From Aestuariispira insulae (GTDB lineage Bacteria; Pseudomonadota; Alphaproteobacteria; UBA8366; Aestuariispiraceae), in contig NZ_QRDW01000003.1 in the NCBI RefSeq assembly GCF_003385955.1, positions 248,001 to 312,000 of the forward strand: a stretch of 64,000 nt of DNA, read 5' to 3'. A program made the translations under genes and the position numbers. Below are positions 52,089 to 62,071 of the stretch, piece by piece. The notes under the pieces are model-generated. The model did not search any database. It was not told the origin of the DNA and saw only the letters and a program-made list of their open reading frames with translations. How positions within the stretch are numbered: position 1 is the stretch's first letter; each line of letters starts with the position of its first letter.

Positions 52089-53711
52089 ATGGAAGGTATG
52101 GCGATTACTCGCACGGATATGCTGTCAGTGGCTGATACAGTAGCCCGTGAGAAGAGCATCGATCGTGAGCACGTTTTGGAAGCGATGGAACAGGCAATCC
52201 AGAAAGCCGGCCGTTCCAAATATGGCCACGAGCACGACATCCGTGCGACCATCGACCGTCGCACCGGCGAGATCAGCCTGGCGCGCTATATCGAAGTTGT
52301 TGATGAGATCGAAAATGAAGTCACCCAAATGACCTTGGGTGAGGCGCTTTCCGAAAAGCCGGACGCCAAAGTTGGTGATTTCATCGTGGATGAGTTGCCG
52401 CCGATCGAATTTGGCCGCATCGCTGCCCAGACTGCAAAACAGGTGATCGTGCAGAAAGTGCGCGAAGCAGAGCGCGAGCGCCAGTATGAGGAATTCAAGG
52501 ATCGCGTTGGCGAGATCGTCAATGGTGTGGTCAAACGTGTGGAATTTGGCAATGTTACCCTGGATCTGGGCCGTGCCGAAGCTGTTCTGCGCCGTGATGA
52601 AATTATCCCGCGCGAGCATTTTAAACGCGGTGACCGTGTTCGGGCCTATATCTATGATGTGCGCCGTGAACAGCGCGGTCCGCAGATCTTCCTGTCGCGA
52701 ACCCATCCGCAATTCATGGCGAAACTGTTCGCGCAGGAAGTGCCGGAAATTTATGATGGCGTCATCGAGATCAAAAAGGTTGCCCGTGATCCCGGCAGCC
52801 GCGCCAAGATTGGCGTGATCTCCCAGGACAGCTCCATCGATCCGGTCGGTGCCTGTGTCGGCATGCGCGGTAGCCGCGTTCAGGCGGTTGTCACCGAATT
52901 GCAGGGTGAGAAAATTGATATTATCCCGTGGAGCCCGGAAGACGCGACCTTCACTGTGAACGCGCTTGCGCCGGCGGAAGTGTCCAAGATCGTCATGGAT
53001 GAAGAATCCGGCAAGATGGAAGTGGTTGTTCCGGATGATCAGCTGAGCCTGGCGATCGGCCGTCGTGGCCAGAATGTCCGCCTGGCCTCCATCCTGACCG
53101 GTTGGGATATCGATATCATGACCGAGGAAGAGGAATCCCAGAAACGTCAGGCGGAATTCAATGAACGTTCTGAACGTTTCATGGAAGCGCTTGATGTAGA
53201 TGACGTTATTGCCCGCCTGCTGGTCACCGAAGGTTTCACCAGCGTTGAGGAAGTCGGCTATGTCCCGGTTGACGAGCTGGCCTCTATCGAAGGCTTTGAT
53301 GAGTCTGTCGCGGAAGAACTTCGTGCCCGTGCTCGCACCTTCCTGGAAACCGAAGCGGAACGCCTCGATACCCGCCGCAAGGAATTGGGTGTTGAAGATG
53401 CGCTTGCCGGTTTGGCAGGGCTGACTCCGGCGATGCTGGTTGCTCTGGGTGAGGCGGAAGTGAAGTCAATCGATGATTTTGCTGACCTGGCTGCGGATGA
53501 GCTGACCGATAAGGAAGATGGAATCCTGAAATCCTTCCCGATCGGTGAGCAGGAAGCCAGCGACCTGATTATGGACGCACGTGTTGCGGCCGGTTGGTTC
53601 AGTCAGGAAGAGCTGGATGCCATGCGGGCGGAAGCGGCAGCCGCTGCTGAAGCGGAGGCTGCTGAAGCGGCCGCTGAAGCTGCAGCTGCGGAAGGCGCTG
53701 AGGAAGCCTGA
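52089..53711 (+). CDS. nusA: Transcription termination/antitermination protein NusA
   Basis: RNA-polymerase-binding factor that controls pausing, termination and antitermination. The domains occur in order: N-terminal RNAP-binding (MLSVADTVAREKSIDREHVL, about 1-130), S1 (about 135-205; ERQYEEFKDRVGEIVNG, VRAYIYDVRRE), KH1 and KH2 (ACVGMRGSRVQAVVTEL and LAIGRRGQNVRLAS), then two helical C-terminal repeats near 360-490. The 540-residue protein has an alanine/glutamate-rich tail (AAAAAEAEAAEAAAEAAAAE). The start at 52089 or the ATG three codons later. Confidence 0.97.
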   Translation: MEGMAITRTDMLSVADTVAREKSIDREHVLEAMEQAIQKAGRSKYGHEHDIRATIDRRTGEISLARYIEVVDEIENEVTQMTLGEALSEKPDAKVGDFIVDELPPIEFGRIAAQTAKQVIVQKVREAERERQYEEFKDRVGEIVNGVVKRVEFGNVTLDLGRAEAVLRRDEIIPREHFKRGDRVRAYIYDVRREQRGPQIFLSRTHPQFMAKLFAQEVPEIYDGVIEIKKVARDPGSRAKIGVISQDSSIDPVGACVGMRGSRVQAVVTELQGEKIDIIPWSPEDATFTVNALAPAEVSKIVMDEESGKMEVVVPDDQLSLAIGRRGQNVRLASILTGWDIDIMTEEEESQKRQAEFNERSERFMEALDVDDVIARLLVTEGFTSVEEVGYVPVDELASIEGFDESVAEELRARARTFLETEAERLDTRRKELGVEDALAGLAGLTPAMLVALGEAEVKSIDDFADLAADELTDKEDGILKSFPIGEQEASDLIMDARVAAGWFSQEELDAMRAEAAAAAEAEAAEAAAEAAAAEGAEEA

Positions 53712-53734
53712 GACGCAGGGGACGAACCGGTTTG

Positions 53735-54376
53735 ATGGCATTGGAGGCGGAGATGGAAGAAAGCCTGGATGACGGTCCGGTCAGGGCCGGAAGAAAGGCG
53801 AATCCTATCCGCCGATGCCTGGCGACAGGGGAACGAAAGCCACAATCGGAGATGATCCGATTTGTGGTTGGGCCCGATAATCAGGTAGTGCCGGATTTGA
53901 AAGCGGTGCTGCCTGGACGCGGAATGTGGTTGAGCGCGACGGCTGAGTGCATTAAGACGGCGTGTAAACGCTCTTTGTTTGCCAAGGCTGCCCGCGCCAG
54001 GGTAGTTGCGCCGGACGATCTGGCGCAGAGAATTGAGGCCCTGCTGGTTCAGCGTTGTCTGAATTGGTTGGCTCAAGCAAACCGCGCCGGTGAAGCGGTC
54101 GCAGGGTTTGAAAAAGTTCGCTCAGCGCTAAAAGCGGCGCGGGCGGGTGTGGTGTTGGCGGCATCGGATGGTGCGGCTGATGGTCGTCAGAAAATCAGGG
54201 CGCTGGCAGGGGAACTGCTTGTTGTCGACCTGCTGACGGCGGAAGAGTTAGGTGGTGTTTTCGGACGGGATCACAGGGTCCATGTCTTGATCACACCCGG
54301 TGGACTGGCGGACGGCTTTGCTTCGGACGCGGCACGGTTGAAGGGGTTCCGGCATACGGCGCCCTCGGAGGAATAA
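53735..54376 (+). CDS. YlxR-type RNA-binding protein fused to an L7Ae-like domain
   Basis: A 213-residue protein. The N-terminal YlxR/DUF448 domain has [20 protein letters not shown] and [21 protein letters not shown]. The C-terminal L7Ae/L30e-like domain (about residues 110-200) has [20 protein letters not shown]. This fused form is common in Alphaproteobacteria. YlxR is associated with nusA and RNA binding. The ATG at 53735 is used; a TTG three bases before is possible. Confidence 0.9.
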   Translation: MALEAEMEESLDDGPVRAGRKANPIRRCLATGERKPQSEMIRFVVGPDNQVVPDLKAVLPGRGMWLSATAECIKTACKRSLFAKAARARVVAPDDLAQRIEALLVQRCLNWLAQANRAGEAVAGFEKVRSALKAARAGVVLAASDGAADGRQKIRALAGELLVVDLLTAEELGGVFGRDHRVHVLITPGGLADGFASDAARLKGFRHTAPSEE

Positions 54377-54383
54377 GGGTAAG

Positions 54384-56939
54384 ATGAGCGATTCCAAGGA
54401 CAATGGCAGCAAGCTGACACTGGGCAAGCCCAAGACGCTTGAGTTGAAGAAAACGGTTGAAGGCGGACAGGTCCGGCAGAGCTTCAGCCATGGCCGATCC
54501 AAGACCGTGACGGTTGAAGTGAAGAAGAAGCGTACCTTTGAACGAGGGGAAAGCGGTCGCATGCGCGCTGTGGATCCCAATCGTAAAGAGGCACCGAACG
54601 GCCAGACCCTGGGTGAAGACGGCCTGTCTGATGCGGAACGCGAACGCCGGATGAAGGCGCTTGCAGGTGCCGCTCAGGAAGAAGAGCGCCGCCGCGAGGA
54701 GATGGAAGCCGTCGAACAGCGCGCCAAGGAAGCGGCTGAGCGCCGGAAGGCCGAAGAGGAAGAGCGCCAGCGCCAGGCTGAAGAAGATGCCAAGCGCGCG
54801 GAAGAAGAAGCGAAAAAATCCAAGATCGACGAGGAAGAGGCCAAGAAGATCGCGGCCGAAGCCGAAGAACGTAAAAAAGCCGAGGCGGAAGCTGCCAAGA
54901 AGCTGGCAGAGGAAGAAGCGGCAACAGCCGCGAAAAAAGCTGCCAAGGCCGGTGACGATTCCAAGCCGAAGGGCAAGCCGAAAGCTGACAAGAAACAGCA
55001 GCAACAGCAACAACAGGCACGCAGCCCGAAAGGCGGCGACCGCCGCCGTTCCGGTAAGCTGACCATCAACCAGGCGCTGGATGATGACGGCATGCCGCGT
55101 GTCCGTTCCATGGCGGCGATCAAGCGCGCCCGTGAGAAGGAAAAACAGCAGGCGCAGGAACTGCGTGCGCGTAATGAAAAAGTGAAGCGCGATGTGACCG
55201 TGCCGGAATTCATTACCGTAGGCGAATTGGCCAACCGTATGGCGGAACGCGTCGGTGACGTGATCAAGGCGATGATGAAAATGGGCGTGATGGCGACTCA
55301 GAACCAGACCATTGACGCCGATACCGCGGAACTGGTGATCGAAGAATTCGGCCATCGCATCAACCGTGTCTCCGAAGCGGATGTGGAAGATGGCATCAGC
55401 GGTGCTGAGGATAAGGCGGAAGACCTGAAATCCCGGGCGCCGGTTGTCACCATCATGGGGCATGTTGATCATGGTAAAACCTCTTTGCTGGACGCGCTGC
55501 GCCAGACCGACGTGGCCGGTGGCGAAGCTGGCGGCATTACCCAGCATATCGGCGCCTACCAGGTGAAACTGGAAGGGGGCGATCAGATCACCTTCCTGGA
55601 TACCCCGGGCCATGCGGCCTTTACCGAAATGCGTATGCGCGGTGCCAATGTCACCGATATCGTGGTTTTGGTTGTGGCTGCCGACGATGGCATTCAGCCG
55701 CAGACCAAAGAAGCGATCGCGCATTCCAAGGCAGCGGAAGTGCCGATCATTGTGGCGATCAACAAATGTGACAAACCGGAAGCCGATCCGGGTCGCATCC
55801 GTAACCAGCTGCTGGAACATGAATTGGTGCCCGAGGAACTGGGCGGCGACATCATGTGCCTGGAAGTTTCTGCCAAGGCGAAACTGAACCTGGACAAATT
55901 GGAAGAAGCCATTCTGCTGCAGGCGGAAATGCTGGAACTTTCGGCGAATCCGAACCGTCGTGCCGAGGGTGCGATTGTTGAAGCCAAGCTGGAAAAAGGC
56001 CGTGGTTCCGTTGCGACGGTTCTGGTCCAGCGCGGTACCGTCCGTGTTGGTGATGTCTTTGTCGCTGGTGCGGAATCCGGTCGTGTCCGTGCATTGTTGA
56101 ATGACAAGGGCCGGAATATTGAAGAGGCTGGCCCGTCCGTGCCGGTTGAGGTCCTGGGTCTCCAGGGCACGCCGCAGGCCGGTGACGATTTTGTCGTGGT
56201 CCGGGATGATACCCAGGCCCGTGAAATTGCCGAATATCGTCAGCGTAAGGCGAAGGAAGCGACCCAGGCGATTGCCGGTCGCGGCACGCTGGAGCAGATG
56301 TTCAGCCAGATCAAGGCCGGTGAAGTCCAGGAAATGCCGATCATCATCAAGACCGATGTTCAGGGCTCCCTTGAGGCGATCACCTCTTCTCTGGAGAAAA
56401 TGGGCACCGAGGAAGTCAAGGTCCGTGTCCTGCATGGTGCGGTTGGCGGTATCACGGAATCCGATATCACGCTGGCAGCCTCCACCGGCGGTGTGGCCCT
56501 GGGCTTTAACGTCCGTGCCAACCCGCAGGCCCGTGAGCTGGCCCGCCGCGATGGCGTGGATATCCGCTATTATTCCGTGATCTATGATCTGATCGACGAC
56601 ATGAAAAAGATCCTGGGCGGTCTGTTGGCACCGGAGCTGCGCGAGACCTTCCTGGGTTACGCGGAAATCCGCGAAGTCTTCAATGTCACCAAAGTCGGCA
56701 AGGTCGGCGGTTGTTATGTCACCGAAGGCATGGTCAAGCGCGGCGCCAAGGTGCGTCTGCTGCGCGACGACACGGTCATTCACGAAGGTTCGCTCAAGAC
56801 CCTGCGTCGCTTCAAGGACGATGTCCGTGAAGTTCAGAGCGGCTACGAATGCGGCATGGCCTTTGAGAACTATGATGATATCAAGCAAGGCGATGTCATC
56901 GAATGTTTCGACGTTGAGGAAGTGGCGCGGGAGCTTTAA
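54384..56939 (+). CDS. infB: Translation initiation factor IF-2
   Basis: Initiator-tRNA-binding GTPase. The 851-residue protein has an N-terminal IF2-specific extension rich in Glu, Lys and Ala (about residues 60-240; long coiled-coil), the alphaproteobacterial type. The G domain has [14 protein letters not shown] (about 357-370), DTPGHAAF and [11 protein letters not shown]. Domains II, III and C-terminal C1/C2 follow, with [16 protein letters not shown] near the end. ATG after GAGGAATAAGGGTAAG. It is cotranscribed with nusA and rbfA. Confidence 0.97.
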   Translation: MSDSKDNGSKLTLGKPKTLELKKTVEGGQVRQSFSHGRSKTVTVEVKKKRTFERGESGRMRAVDPNRKEAPNGQTLGEDGLSDAERERRMKALAGAAQEEERRREEMEAVEQRAKEAAERRKAEEEERQRQAEEDAKRAEEEAKKSKIDEEEAKKIAAEAEERKKAEAEAAKKLAEEEAATAAKKAAKAGDDSKPKGKPKADKKQQQQQQQARSPKGGDRRRSGKLTINQALDDDGMPRVRSMAAIKRAREKEKQQAQELRARNEKVKRDVTVPEFITVGELANRMAERVGDVIKAMMKMGVMATQNQTIDADTAELVIEEFGHRINRVSEADVEDGISGAEDKAEDLKSRAPVVTIMGHVDHGKTSLLDALRQTDVAGGEAGGITQHIGAYQVKLEGGDQITFLDTPGHAAFTEMRMRGANVTDIVVLVVAADDGIQPQTKEAIAHSKAAEVPIIVAINKCDKPEADPGRIRNQLLEHELVPEELGGDIMCLEVSAKAKLNLDKLEEAILLQAEMLELSANPNRRAEGAIVEAKLEKGRGSVATVLVQRGTVRVGDVFVAGAESGRVRALLNDKGRNIEEAGPSVPVEVLGLQGTPQAGDDFVVVRDDTQAREIAEYRQRKAKEATQAIAGRGTLEQMFSQIKAGEVQEMPIIIKTDVQGSLEAITSSLEKMGTEEVKVRVLHGAVGGITESDITLAASTGGVALGFNVRANPQARELARRDGVDIRYYSVIYDLIDDMKKILGGLLAPELRETFLGYAEIREVFNVTKVGKVGGCYVTEGMVKRGAKVRLLRDDTVIHEGSLKTLRRFKDDVREVQSGYECGMAFENYDDIKQGDVIECFDVEEVAREL

Positions 56940-56988
56940 TCCCGCGCCTTCCCGGCGCATTGTTTTATAGAGAATAGGAAGTCGGACG

Positions 56989-57420
56989 ATGAGCCGAGGA
57001 AAAGAACCCTCGCAGCGCCAGCTGCGTGTGGGTGAGGAAATCCGCCATGCGCTTTCCACTGTGCTGATGCGTGGCGAGCTGCGTGACCCGGCGCTGGCCA
57101 ATGCGATGCTGACTGTGACGGAAGTACGTGCCAGCCCGGATCTGAAAAACGCCACTGCCTTCATCATTCCCATGGGCGGCGTTGCCAAGGAAAACCGCAA
57201 GGAGATCCTGGGCGCGTTGCGCAAGGCGGCCCCCTTCCTGAAGGGGCAGGTTGGCAAGACGGTGCATTTGAAATATGTGCCCAACCTGTCCTTCCAATAT
57301 GACAAGAGCTTTGACGAAGGCAGTCACATTGATGACATCCTGCGCAGCCCGCGTGTGCTGCATGATCTGGATGAATTGGATGATGATGCCGATGACGCCA
57401 ATCGGGACGAAGAAGAATAA
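56989..57420 (+). CDS. rbfA: Ribosome-binding factor A
   Basis: A 143-residue KH-fold protein that binds the 30S subunit during late assembly and helps cold adaptation. The N-terminus (RQLRVGEEIRHALSTVLMRG) and the block LTVTEVRASPDLKNATAFI are typical, as is VGKTVHLKYVPNLSFQYDKSFDEG. An acidic tail (DELDDDADDANRDEEE) is longer than in E. coli. It lies between infB and truB. Confidence 0.95.
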   Translation: MSRGKEPSQRQLRVGEEIRHALSTVLMRGELRDPALANAMLTVTEVRASPDLKNATAFIIPMGGVAKENRKEILGALRKAAPFLKGQVGKTVHLKYVPNLSFQYDKSFDEGSHIDDILRSPRVLHDLDELDDDADDANRDEEE

Positions 57421-57432
57421 GCGGCGAGCTGG

Positions 57433-58377
57433 ATGGCACGAAAACGCAAGGGCAACCCGGTCCATGGCTGGGTGATTATCGACAAGCCGGTTGAAATGGG
57501 ATCCACCCCGGTGGTGGGCAAGGTGCGCTATCTTTTCAAGGCCCAGAAAGCGGGTCATGGCGGGACGCTTGATCCTTTTGCCACGGGCCTGTTGCCGATT
57601 GCGCTGGGTGAGGCGACCAAAACCGTCAATTATGTAATGGATGGGGCCAAGACCTATCGTTTCACCTTGAAATGGGGGGCGGAGACCGACAGCTGCGACC
57701 ATGAAGGGACGGTCGTGGAAACCAGCGATCATCGCCCGTCGGAAGCGGAGATCCTGGCAGTGCTCGACAGTTTCCAGGGTTTGCTCGAACAGGTCCCGCC
57801 GGTATTTTCCGCGATCAAGATTGATGGCCAGCGCGCTTATGATTTGGCACGCGCGGGCAAGCCGGTTGAAATGAAATCCCGTGAAGTGCGCTGTGACGCG
57901 GTGCGCCTCCTGGAAATCATCGACCAGGATCATGCGGTGTTCGAGGTGGATTGCGGCAAGGGCTTTTATGTTCGTGCGCTGGGCCGGGATCTGGCCCGCA
58001 AATTGGGCACCAGGGGCCATCTGACCCAGTTGAGGCGTACAAAAGTGGGGCCTTTTGACGAATCGAATGCGATTTCCCTTGATGTGCTCGAAGAAAAAGC
58101 GCATAACCCCGCGGAACTGGCAGATGCATTACTGCCAATTGAAGTGGCGCTGGACGGTATCCCGGCGTTGACTTTGAACGAGGCGGAGACGCAGCGGCTC
58201 AGAAATGGGCAGGCGGTCACGCTTCTCCGGAAGATTGATCTGGACCGTATTTCCCGACTGAAGGACGGAGATACGGCCGTTGCTTTTTTCAAAAAACAGG
58301 CTGTTGCTCTGGTTTCTTATGAAAAAGGCGCGATCAAGCCGATCCGGGTATTGGTTTATTCAGATACCGTGAAATAA
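57433..58377 (+). CDS. truB: tRNA pseudouridine(55) synthase TruB
   Basis: Converts U55 of elongator tRNAs to pseudouridine. The catalytic aspartate is D47 in GHGGTLDPFATGLLPIALGEATK; HGWVIIDKPVEMGST is the N-terminal motif. QVPPVFSAIKIDGQRAYDLARAG and the later KGFYVRALGRDLA are family blocks. Length is 314 residues. rpsO starts 12 bases after the stop. Confidence 0.96.
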   Translation: MARKRKGNPVHGWVIIDKPVEMGSTPVVGKVRYLFKAQKAGHGGTLDPFATGLLPIALGEATKTVNYVMDGAKTYRFTLKWGAETDSCDHEGTVVETSDHRPSEAEILAVLDSFQGLLEQVPPVFSAIKIDGQRAYDLARAGKPVEMKSREVRCDAVRLLEIIDQDHAVFEVDCGKGFYVRALGRDLARKLGTRGHLTQLRRTKVGPFDESNAISLDVLEEKAHNPAELADALLPIEVALDGIPALTLNEAETQRLRNGQAVTLLRKIDLDRISRLKDGDTAVAFFKKQAVALVSYEKGAIKPIRVLVYSDTVK

Positions 58378-58389
58378 GGAAGTTACAAA

Positions 58390-58659
58390 ATGTCTATTAC
58401 GGCTGAACGCAAAACCGAAGTCATCCAGGAACATGCCGCCAAAAACGGCGACACCGGTTCCCCGGAAGTCCAGGTTGCCATCCTGACCGAGCGGATCAAT
58501 AACCTGACCGAACATATGAAAGACCACAAAAAGGACTTTCATTCCCGTCGGGGTCTGATTTCCATGGTCGGCAAGCGTCGTCGTCTGCTTGACTATCTCA
58601 AGCGGAAAGATGTTGAACGCTATACCGGCTTGATTGCCAAGCTTGGTATCCGGCGTTAA
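58390..58659 (+). CDS. rpsO: 30S ribosomal protein S15
   Basis: An 89-residue protein that binds the central domain of 16S rRNA. The sequence shows [38 protein letters not shown] and [20 protein letters not shown], all typical of S15. It is followed by a GC hairpin and then the pnp leader, the usual rpsO-pnp order. Confidence 0.98.
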   Translation: MSITAERKTEVIQEHAAKNGDTGSPEVQVAILTERINNLTEHMKDHKKDFHSRRGLISMVGKRRRLLDYLKRKDVERYTGLIAKLGIRR

Positions 58660-58670
58660 GTTGGATTTCG

Positions 58671-58706
58671 GAAGGGGCGCAGGCATAAGCCAGCGCCCCT
58701 TCTGAT
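58671..58706 (+). terminator. Possible rpsO terminator
   Basis: GAAGGGGCGC (58671-58680) pairs with GCGCCCCTTC (58693-58702), a 10-bp perfect stem with a 12-base loop, followed by TGATTTATT. The T-run is weak; it may be an attenuator or an RNase-sensitive stem within the rpsO-pnp transcript. Confidence 0.6.
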
Positions 58707-58853
58707 TTATTGCCCTGGTGGTCATTCGGACGGTCAGGGTGCAACCGGGAAAGAAACAGGTGATCCGGCACAAGGGATAAGGCAGAGAGTAAAAAGGCCA
58801 AAGGAAAACAAAGGGCATCCCAAGATTAAGTCCCCGGTTTCCACTGTTTGTTT

Positions 58854-58919
58854 GGTCGTGTTGACATATAGGACGGTGCGGATGTTGCAGCTGCATTCGT
58901 TTTATTTGCCAACACGACC
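58854..58919 (+). promoter_or_regulatory. pnp leader inverted repeat, with a TTGACA overlap
   Basis: GGTCGTGTTG (58854-58863) and CAACACGACC (58910-58919) form perfect 10-bp arms, 46 bases apart, about 120 bases before pnp. Inside is the palindrome TGCAGCTGCA (58886-58895). A perfect -35-like TTGACA begins at 58861 but its -10 is poor (GTTGCA). In E. coli the pnp leader stem is cleaved by RNase III for PNPase autocontrol, and this could be the counterpart. The other 380 bases between rpsO and pnp contain no gene. Confidence 0.5.
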
Positions 58920-59040
58920 CTCGCGGCCTTGACCTTCCCGCCAATCTCCGTTGTCTTTCCCACCATCGGCATCAATGGTTCCGACCACAGGACGTGTGGT
59001 TGGTGATGCTGGTTAGATGAATGATGAGGAAAGAAACTAG

Positions 59041-61200
59041 ATGTTTAAAGTCCATACCAAATCAATGGAATGGGGTGGCAAGACCCTGAAGCTGGAAACG
59101 GGCATGATCGCCCGCCAGGCTGATGGTGCTGTTATGGTCACCTATGGTGACACCAAGGTGCTCTGCACCGCTGTTTTCAAAAAAGAGAAAAAAGAAGGCG
59201 TGGATTTCTTCCCGCTGACCGTGAACTACCAGGAAAAGGCCTTTGCGGCCGGTAAGATCCCCGGTGGTTTCTTCAAGCGTGAAGGCCGTCCGACCGAGAA
59301 AGAAACCCTGACCTCGCGTCTGATCGACCGTCCGATCCGCCCGCTTTTTGTCAAAGGCTTCCGCAACGAAACCCAGGTCATCACTACCGTGATGTCCCAT
59401 GATCTGGAAAATGATCCGGATATCGTTGCTTTGATTGGTGCCTCTGCGGCCCTGACCATTTCCGGCGCGCCGTTCCTCGGCCCGATTGGTGGTGCGCGCG
59501 TTGGCATGATCAACGGTGAGTTCGTTTTGAACCCGACCGCCGCTGAAATGGAAGAAACCGACCTGGACCTGGTTGTTGCCGGTACCCAGGAAGGCGTGCT
59601 GATGGTTGAATCCGAAGCGCAGGAACTGCCTGAGGAAACCATGCTGGACGCTGTGATGTTCGGTCACAAAAACATCCAGCCGGTGATCGACCTGATCATC
59701 GCGCTTGCAGAAGAATGCGCGAAAGACCCCTATGACATGCCGGCCGAGGAAGACACCTCCGCTCTGGCGGCCCGCCTTGCCGAACTGGCCGAAGCCGGTC
59801 TGCGCGAAGCCTATGGCAATACCGTCAAACAGGACCGCGTGAACGCCATTTCCAAAGTGAAGGAAGAGGCGCTCGCCAAAATCGCCGAGGAAGAAGGCGA
59901 TGTGGAAACCGCATCCAAGCTGTTCAAAGGCCTTGAAAGCGACATCGTTCGCGGCAACATCCTGAAAACCGGCGTCCGCATCGACGGCCGTTCCGGTGCA
60001 GATGTACGCCAGATCGATTGTAAAGTGGGTGTGATTGAACGCACCCACGGTTCCGCGCTGTTCACCCGTGGGGAAACCCAGGCGCTGGTTGTGACCACGC
60101 TGGGCACCGGCCAGGACGAGCAGATCATCGATGCGCTGGAAGGCGAATATCGCGAGCATTTCATGCTGCATTATAACTTCCCGCCCTATTCCGTTGGTGA
60201 AGCGGGCCGCATGGGTTCCCCCGGCCGTCGTGAGATCGGCCATGGTAAGCTCGCCTGGCGTGCGATCCATCCGATGATGCCGGAAAAGGAAGACTTCCCC
60301 TACACCGTTCGCGTTGTATCGGAAGTGACCGAATCCAACGGCTCCTCCTCCATGGCGACCGTTTGCGGTACCTCTTTGGCCATGATGGATGCCGGTGTTC
60401 CGCTGATCAAACCCTGTGCGGGTATCGCCATGGGCCTGATCAAGGAAGATGACGGCGTTGCGGTTCTCTCCGACATCCTGGGTGACGAAGATCACCTGGG
60501 CGACATGGATTTCAAAGTGGCCGGTACCGAAGACGGTATCACCTCGCTCCAGATGGACATCAAGATCACCTCGATCACCGAGGACATTATGAAAACCGCT
60601 CTGGAACAGGCCCGTGGCGGTCGTTTGCACATTCTGGACGAAATGGCCAAAGCCATCACGTCCGGCCGTGAAGAGGTTTCCACCCATGCGCCGCGCATCA
60701 CCACCATGCAGATCCCGCGTGAAAAAATCCGCGACGTGATCGGCACCGGCGGCAAAGTGATCCGTGAGATTACCGAAGAAACCGGCGCGAAGATTGACAT
60801 CGATGACGATGGCACCATCAAGATCGCGGCTGTAGACGGCGAAGCCGGCCAGAAAGCCTATGATTGGATCCAGGGTATCGTTGCTGAGCCGGAAGAAGGC
60901 GTCATCTACCGCGGTAAAGTGGTTAAGACCCTCGATTTCGGTGCGTTTGTTAACTTCATGGGCAGCCGTGACGGCCTGGTCCATATTTCCGAGTTGCAGG
61001 AAGGCCGCACCGAGCAGGTCACCGATGTCTGCAAGGAAGGTGACGAAGTTTACGTCAAGTGCCTCGGCATCGACGATCGTGGCAAGGTTCGCCTGTCCAT
61101 GCGTGCGGTAAATCAGGAAACCGGTGAAGAAGTCGAAGGCTTCGAAGCCCCTGAACAGCCGAAACGCGAAGGCAAGCCGCGCCGTCCGCGTCGCGACTAA
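59041..61200 (+). CDS. pnp: Polynucleotide phosphorylase
   Basis: A 3'-5' phosphorolytic exoribonuclease of RNA decay. The 719-residue protein has two RNase-PH domains (about residues 1-145 and 310-545) with an alpha-helical linker. A KH domain follows ([24 protein letters not shown] is cut here to its [10 protein letters not shown] core), then an S1 domain ([19 protein letters not shown]). The basic tail ends KPRRPRRD. The start is the ATG at 59041 behind GAGGAAAG. It ends in a strong terminator. Confidence 0.98.
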   Translation: MFKVHTKSMEWGGKTLKLETGMIARQADGAVMVTYGDTKVLCTAVFKKEKKEGVDFFPLTVNYQEKAFAAGKIPGGFFKREGRPTEKETLTSRLIDRPIRPLFVKGFRNETQVITTVMSHDLENDPDIVALIGASAALTISGAPFLGPIGGARVGMINGEFVLNPTAAEMEETDLDLVVAGTQEGVLMVESEAQELPEETMLDAVMFGHKNIQPVIDLIIALAEECAKDPYDMPAEEDTSALAARLAELAEAGLREAYGNTVKQDRVNAISKVKEEALAKIAEEEGDVETASKLFKGLESDIVRGNILKTGVRIDGRSGADVRQIDCKVGVIERTHGSALFTRGETQALVVTTLGTGQDEQIIDALEGEYREHFMLHYNFPPYSVGEAGRMGSPGRREIGHGKLAWRAIHPMMPEKEDFPYTVRVVSEVTESNGSSSMATVCGTSLAMMDAGVPLIKPCAGIAMGLIKEDDGVAVLSDILGDEDHLGDMDFKVAGTEDGITSLQMDIKITSITEDIMKTALEQARGGRLHILDEMAKAITSGREEVSTHAPRITTMQIPREKIRDVIGTGGKVIREITEETGAKIDIDDDGTIKIAAVDGEAGQKAYDWIQGIVAEPEEGVIYRGKVVKTLDFGAFVNFMGSRDGLVHISELQEGRTEQVTDVCKEGDEVYVKCLGIDDRGKVRLSMRAVNQETGEEVEGFEAPEQPKREGKPRRPRRD

Positions 61201-61225
61201 GCTTTTCAGCGATTGCTGAACATGG

Positions 61226-61254
61226 AAAGGGCGGCCTTTTGGCCGCCCTTTTTC
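61226..61254 (+). terminator. Intrinsic terminator of pnp
   Basis: AAAGGGCGGCC-TTTT-GGCCGCCCTTT, an 11-bp stem with a tetraloop, followed by TT. It lies 25 bases past the pnp stop and ends the long ribosome/RNA operon. Confidence 0.9.
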
Positions 61255-61338
61255 TGTTTAAAGGACTGAGATGGTTTCGCCACAGATCCGCGGATAAAGC
61301 CCGGAGATGCCGTATTTTTCGGCTTGATTAAGAAACTC

Positions 61339-61363
61339 GTCATTACCGGGCTTGCCCCGGTAA
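61339..61363. repeat. Short palindromic intergenic repeat, copy B
   Basis: GTCATTACCGGGCTTGCCCC then GGTAA, the same plan as copy A at 1086-1107 (GTCAT-N-CCGGG-YTTG-NN-CCGG). It sits in the interval between the pnp terminator and the DUF2478 gene. Confidence 0.5.
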
Positions 61364-61377
61364 CCGGCTTAAAGGTC

Positions 61378-61902
61378 CTATTGGTTTGCAGATAATTCAC
61401 TCCACCAGCCATCCATCGCCTCGACGGAAAAGGCGATTTCATCCCCCATATTCTCGCTCATCTCCCGCCAGAGCGGCAGGGCCGGTTCAGGGACAGACAG
61501 GATCAGCGGGATATGGGCGGCGATGATCTGCATGATCTCGTCATAGAGGCCTTTGCCCAACTGTTCCTGGCCGCCGAATTTTTCCATCACCACAAGGTCG
61601 GGCGGGTTATCCAGGATTTCCCGCAAAATAGCACTTGTTTCAATCAGGTTGCCCGCATCCAAGCCACATTCGGCCTCATGCTTCATCGGGTTCTTGATCG
61701 CGACCCGTTGGCTGGTGCGGATATCGATACTTTCGATGGTGCGCGTCTTTTCGCCCGGTTTGATATGGCTTTCCTGCAGGATGCCGGCAATCCTGACGCC
61801 ATCTGCCTGCAAGCGTGCGACAAAGCTGGACAATTGGGACTTGTCCGTCTTTTTCGGCTGATAGACGGCGGCAGCAAAGGGCAGGGAAGACTGTTGGCTC
61901 AC
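61378..61902 (-). CDS. DUF2478 family protein
   Basis: A 174-residue protein of the DUF2478 family, small proteins with a P-loop-like or nucleotide-binding fold often found near molybdenum transport genes. It has PFAAAVYQPKKTDKSQL, VRIAGILQESHIKPGEK and LVVMEKFGGQEQLGKGLYDEI, the LV-x-KFG-QE pattern of the family. No molybdate genes are near, so its role here is open. The minus-strand start has AGGATCCTGCC-like DNA with only a weak ribosome-binding site. Confidence 0.8.
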   Translation of the reverse strand: MSQQSSLPFAAAVYQPKKTDKSQLSSFVARLQADGVRIAGILQESHIKPGEKTRTIESIDIRTSQRVAIKNPMKHEAECGLDAGNLIETSAILREILDNPPDLVVMEKFGGQEQLGKGLYDEIMQIIAAHIPLILSVPEPALPLWREMSENMGDEIAFSVEAMDGWWSELSANQ

Positions 61903-62071
61903 GATGGCAGGATCCTGGAATAAACGGTTTGAATTGCGCCAATTCTATCCCGCCTGAGATAAGAGGGAAAGACGGGTGCCCTGTGAAATTGGTTGCCTCA
62001 ACGGCCTGGCTAAGGAAACGTTAGGAGGATCAGGTTAGAATGAAACGCTTTTGAAAAGGCGGAAAAGTGAA

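Noticed and set aside
54291-57305. A very long open frame (about 1,000 codons) on the strand opposite infB
   Set aside because: It is the antisense of infB, kept open by codon bias; the translation is low-complexity and infB is certain. Similar long antisense frames opposite pnp, metK, typA and the gene at 34.5 kb were rejected for the same reason.
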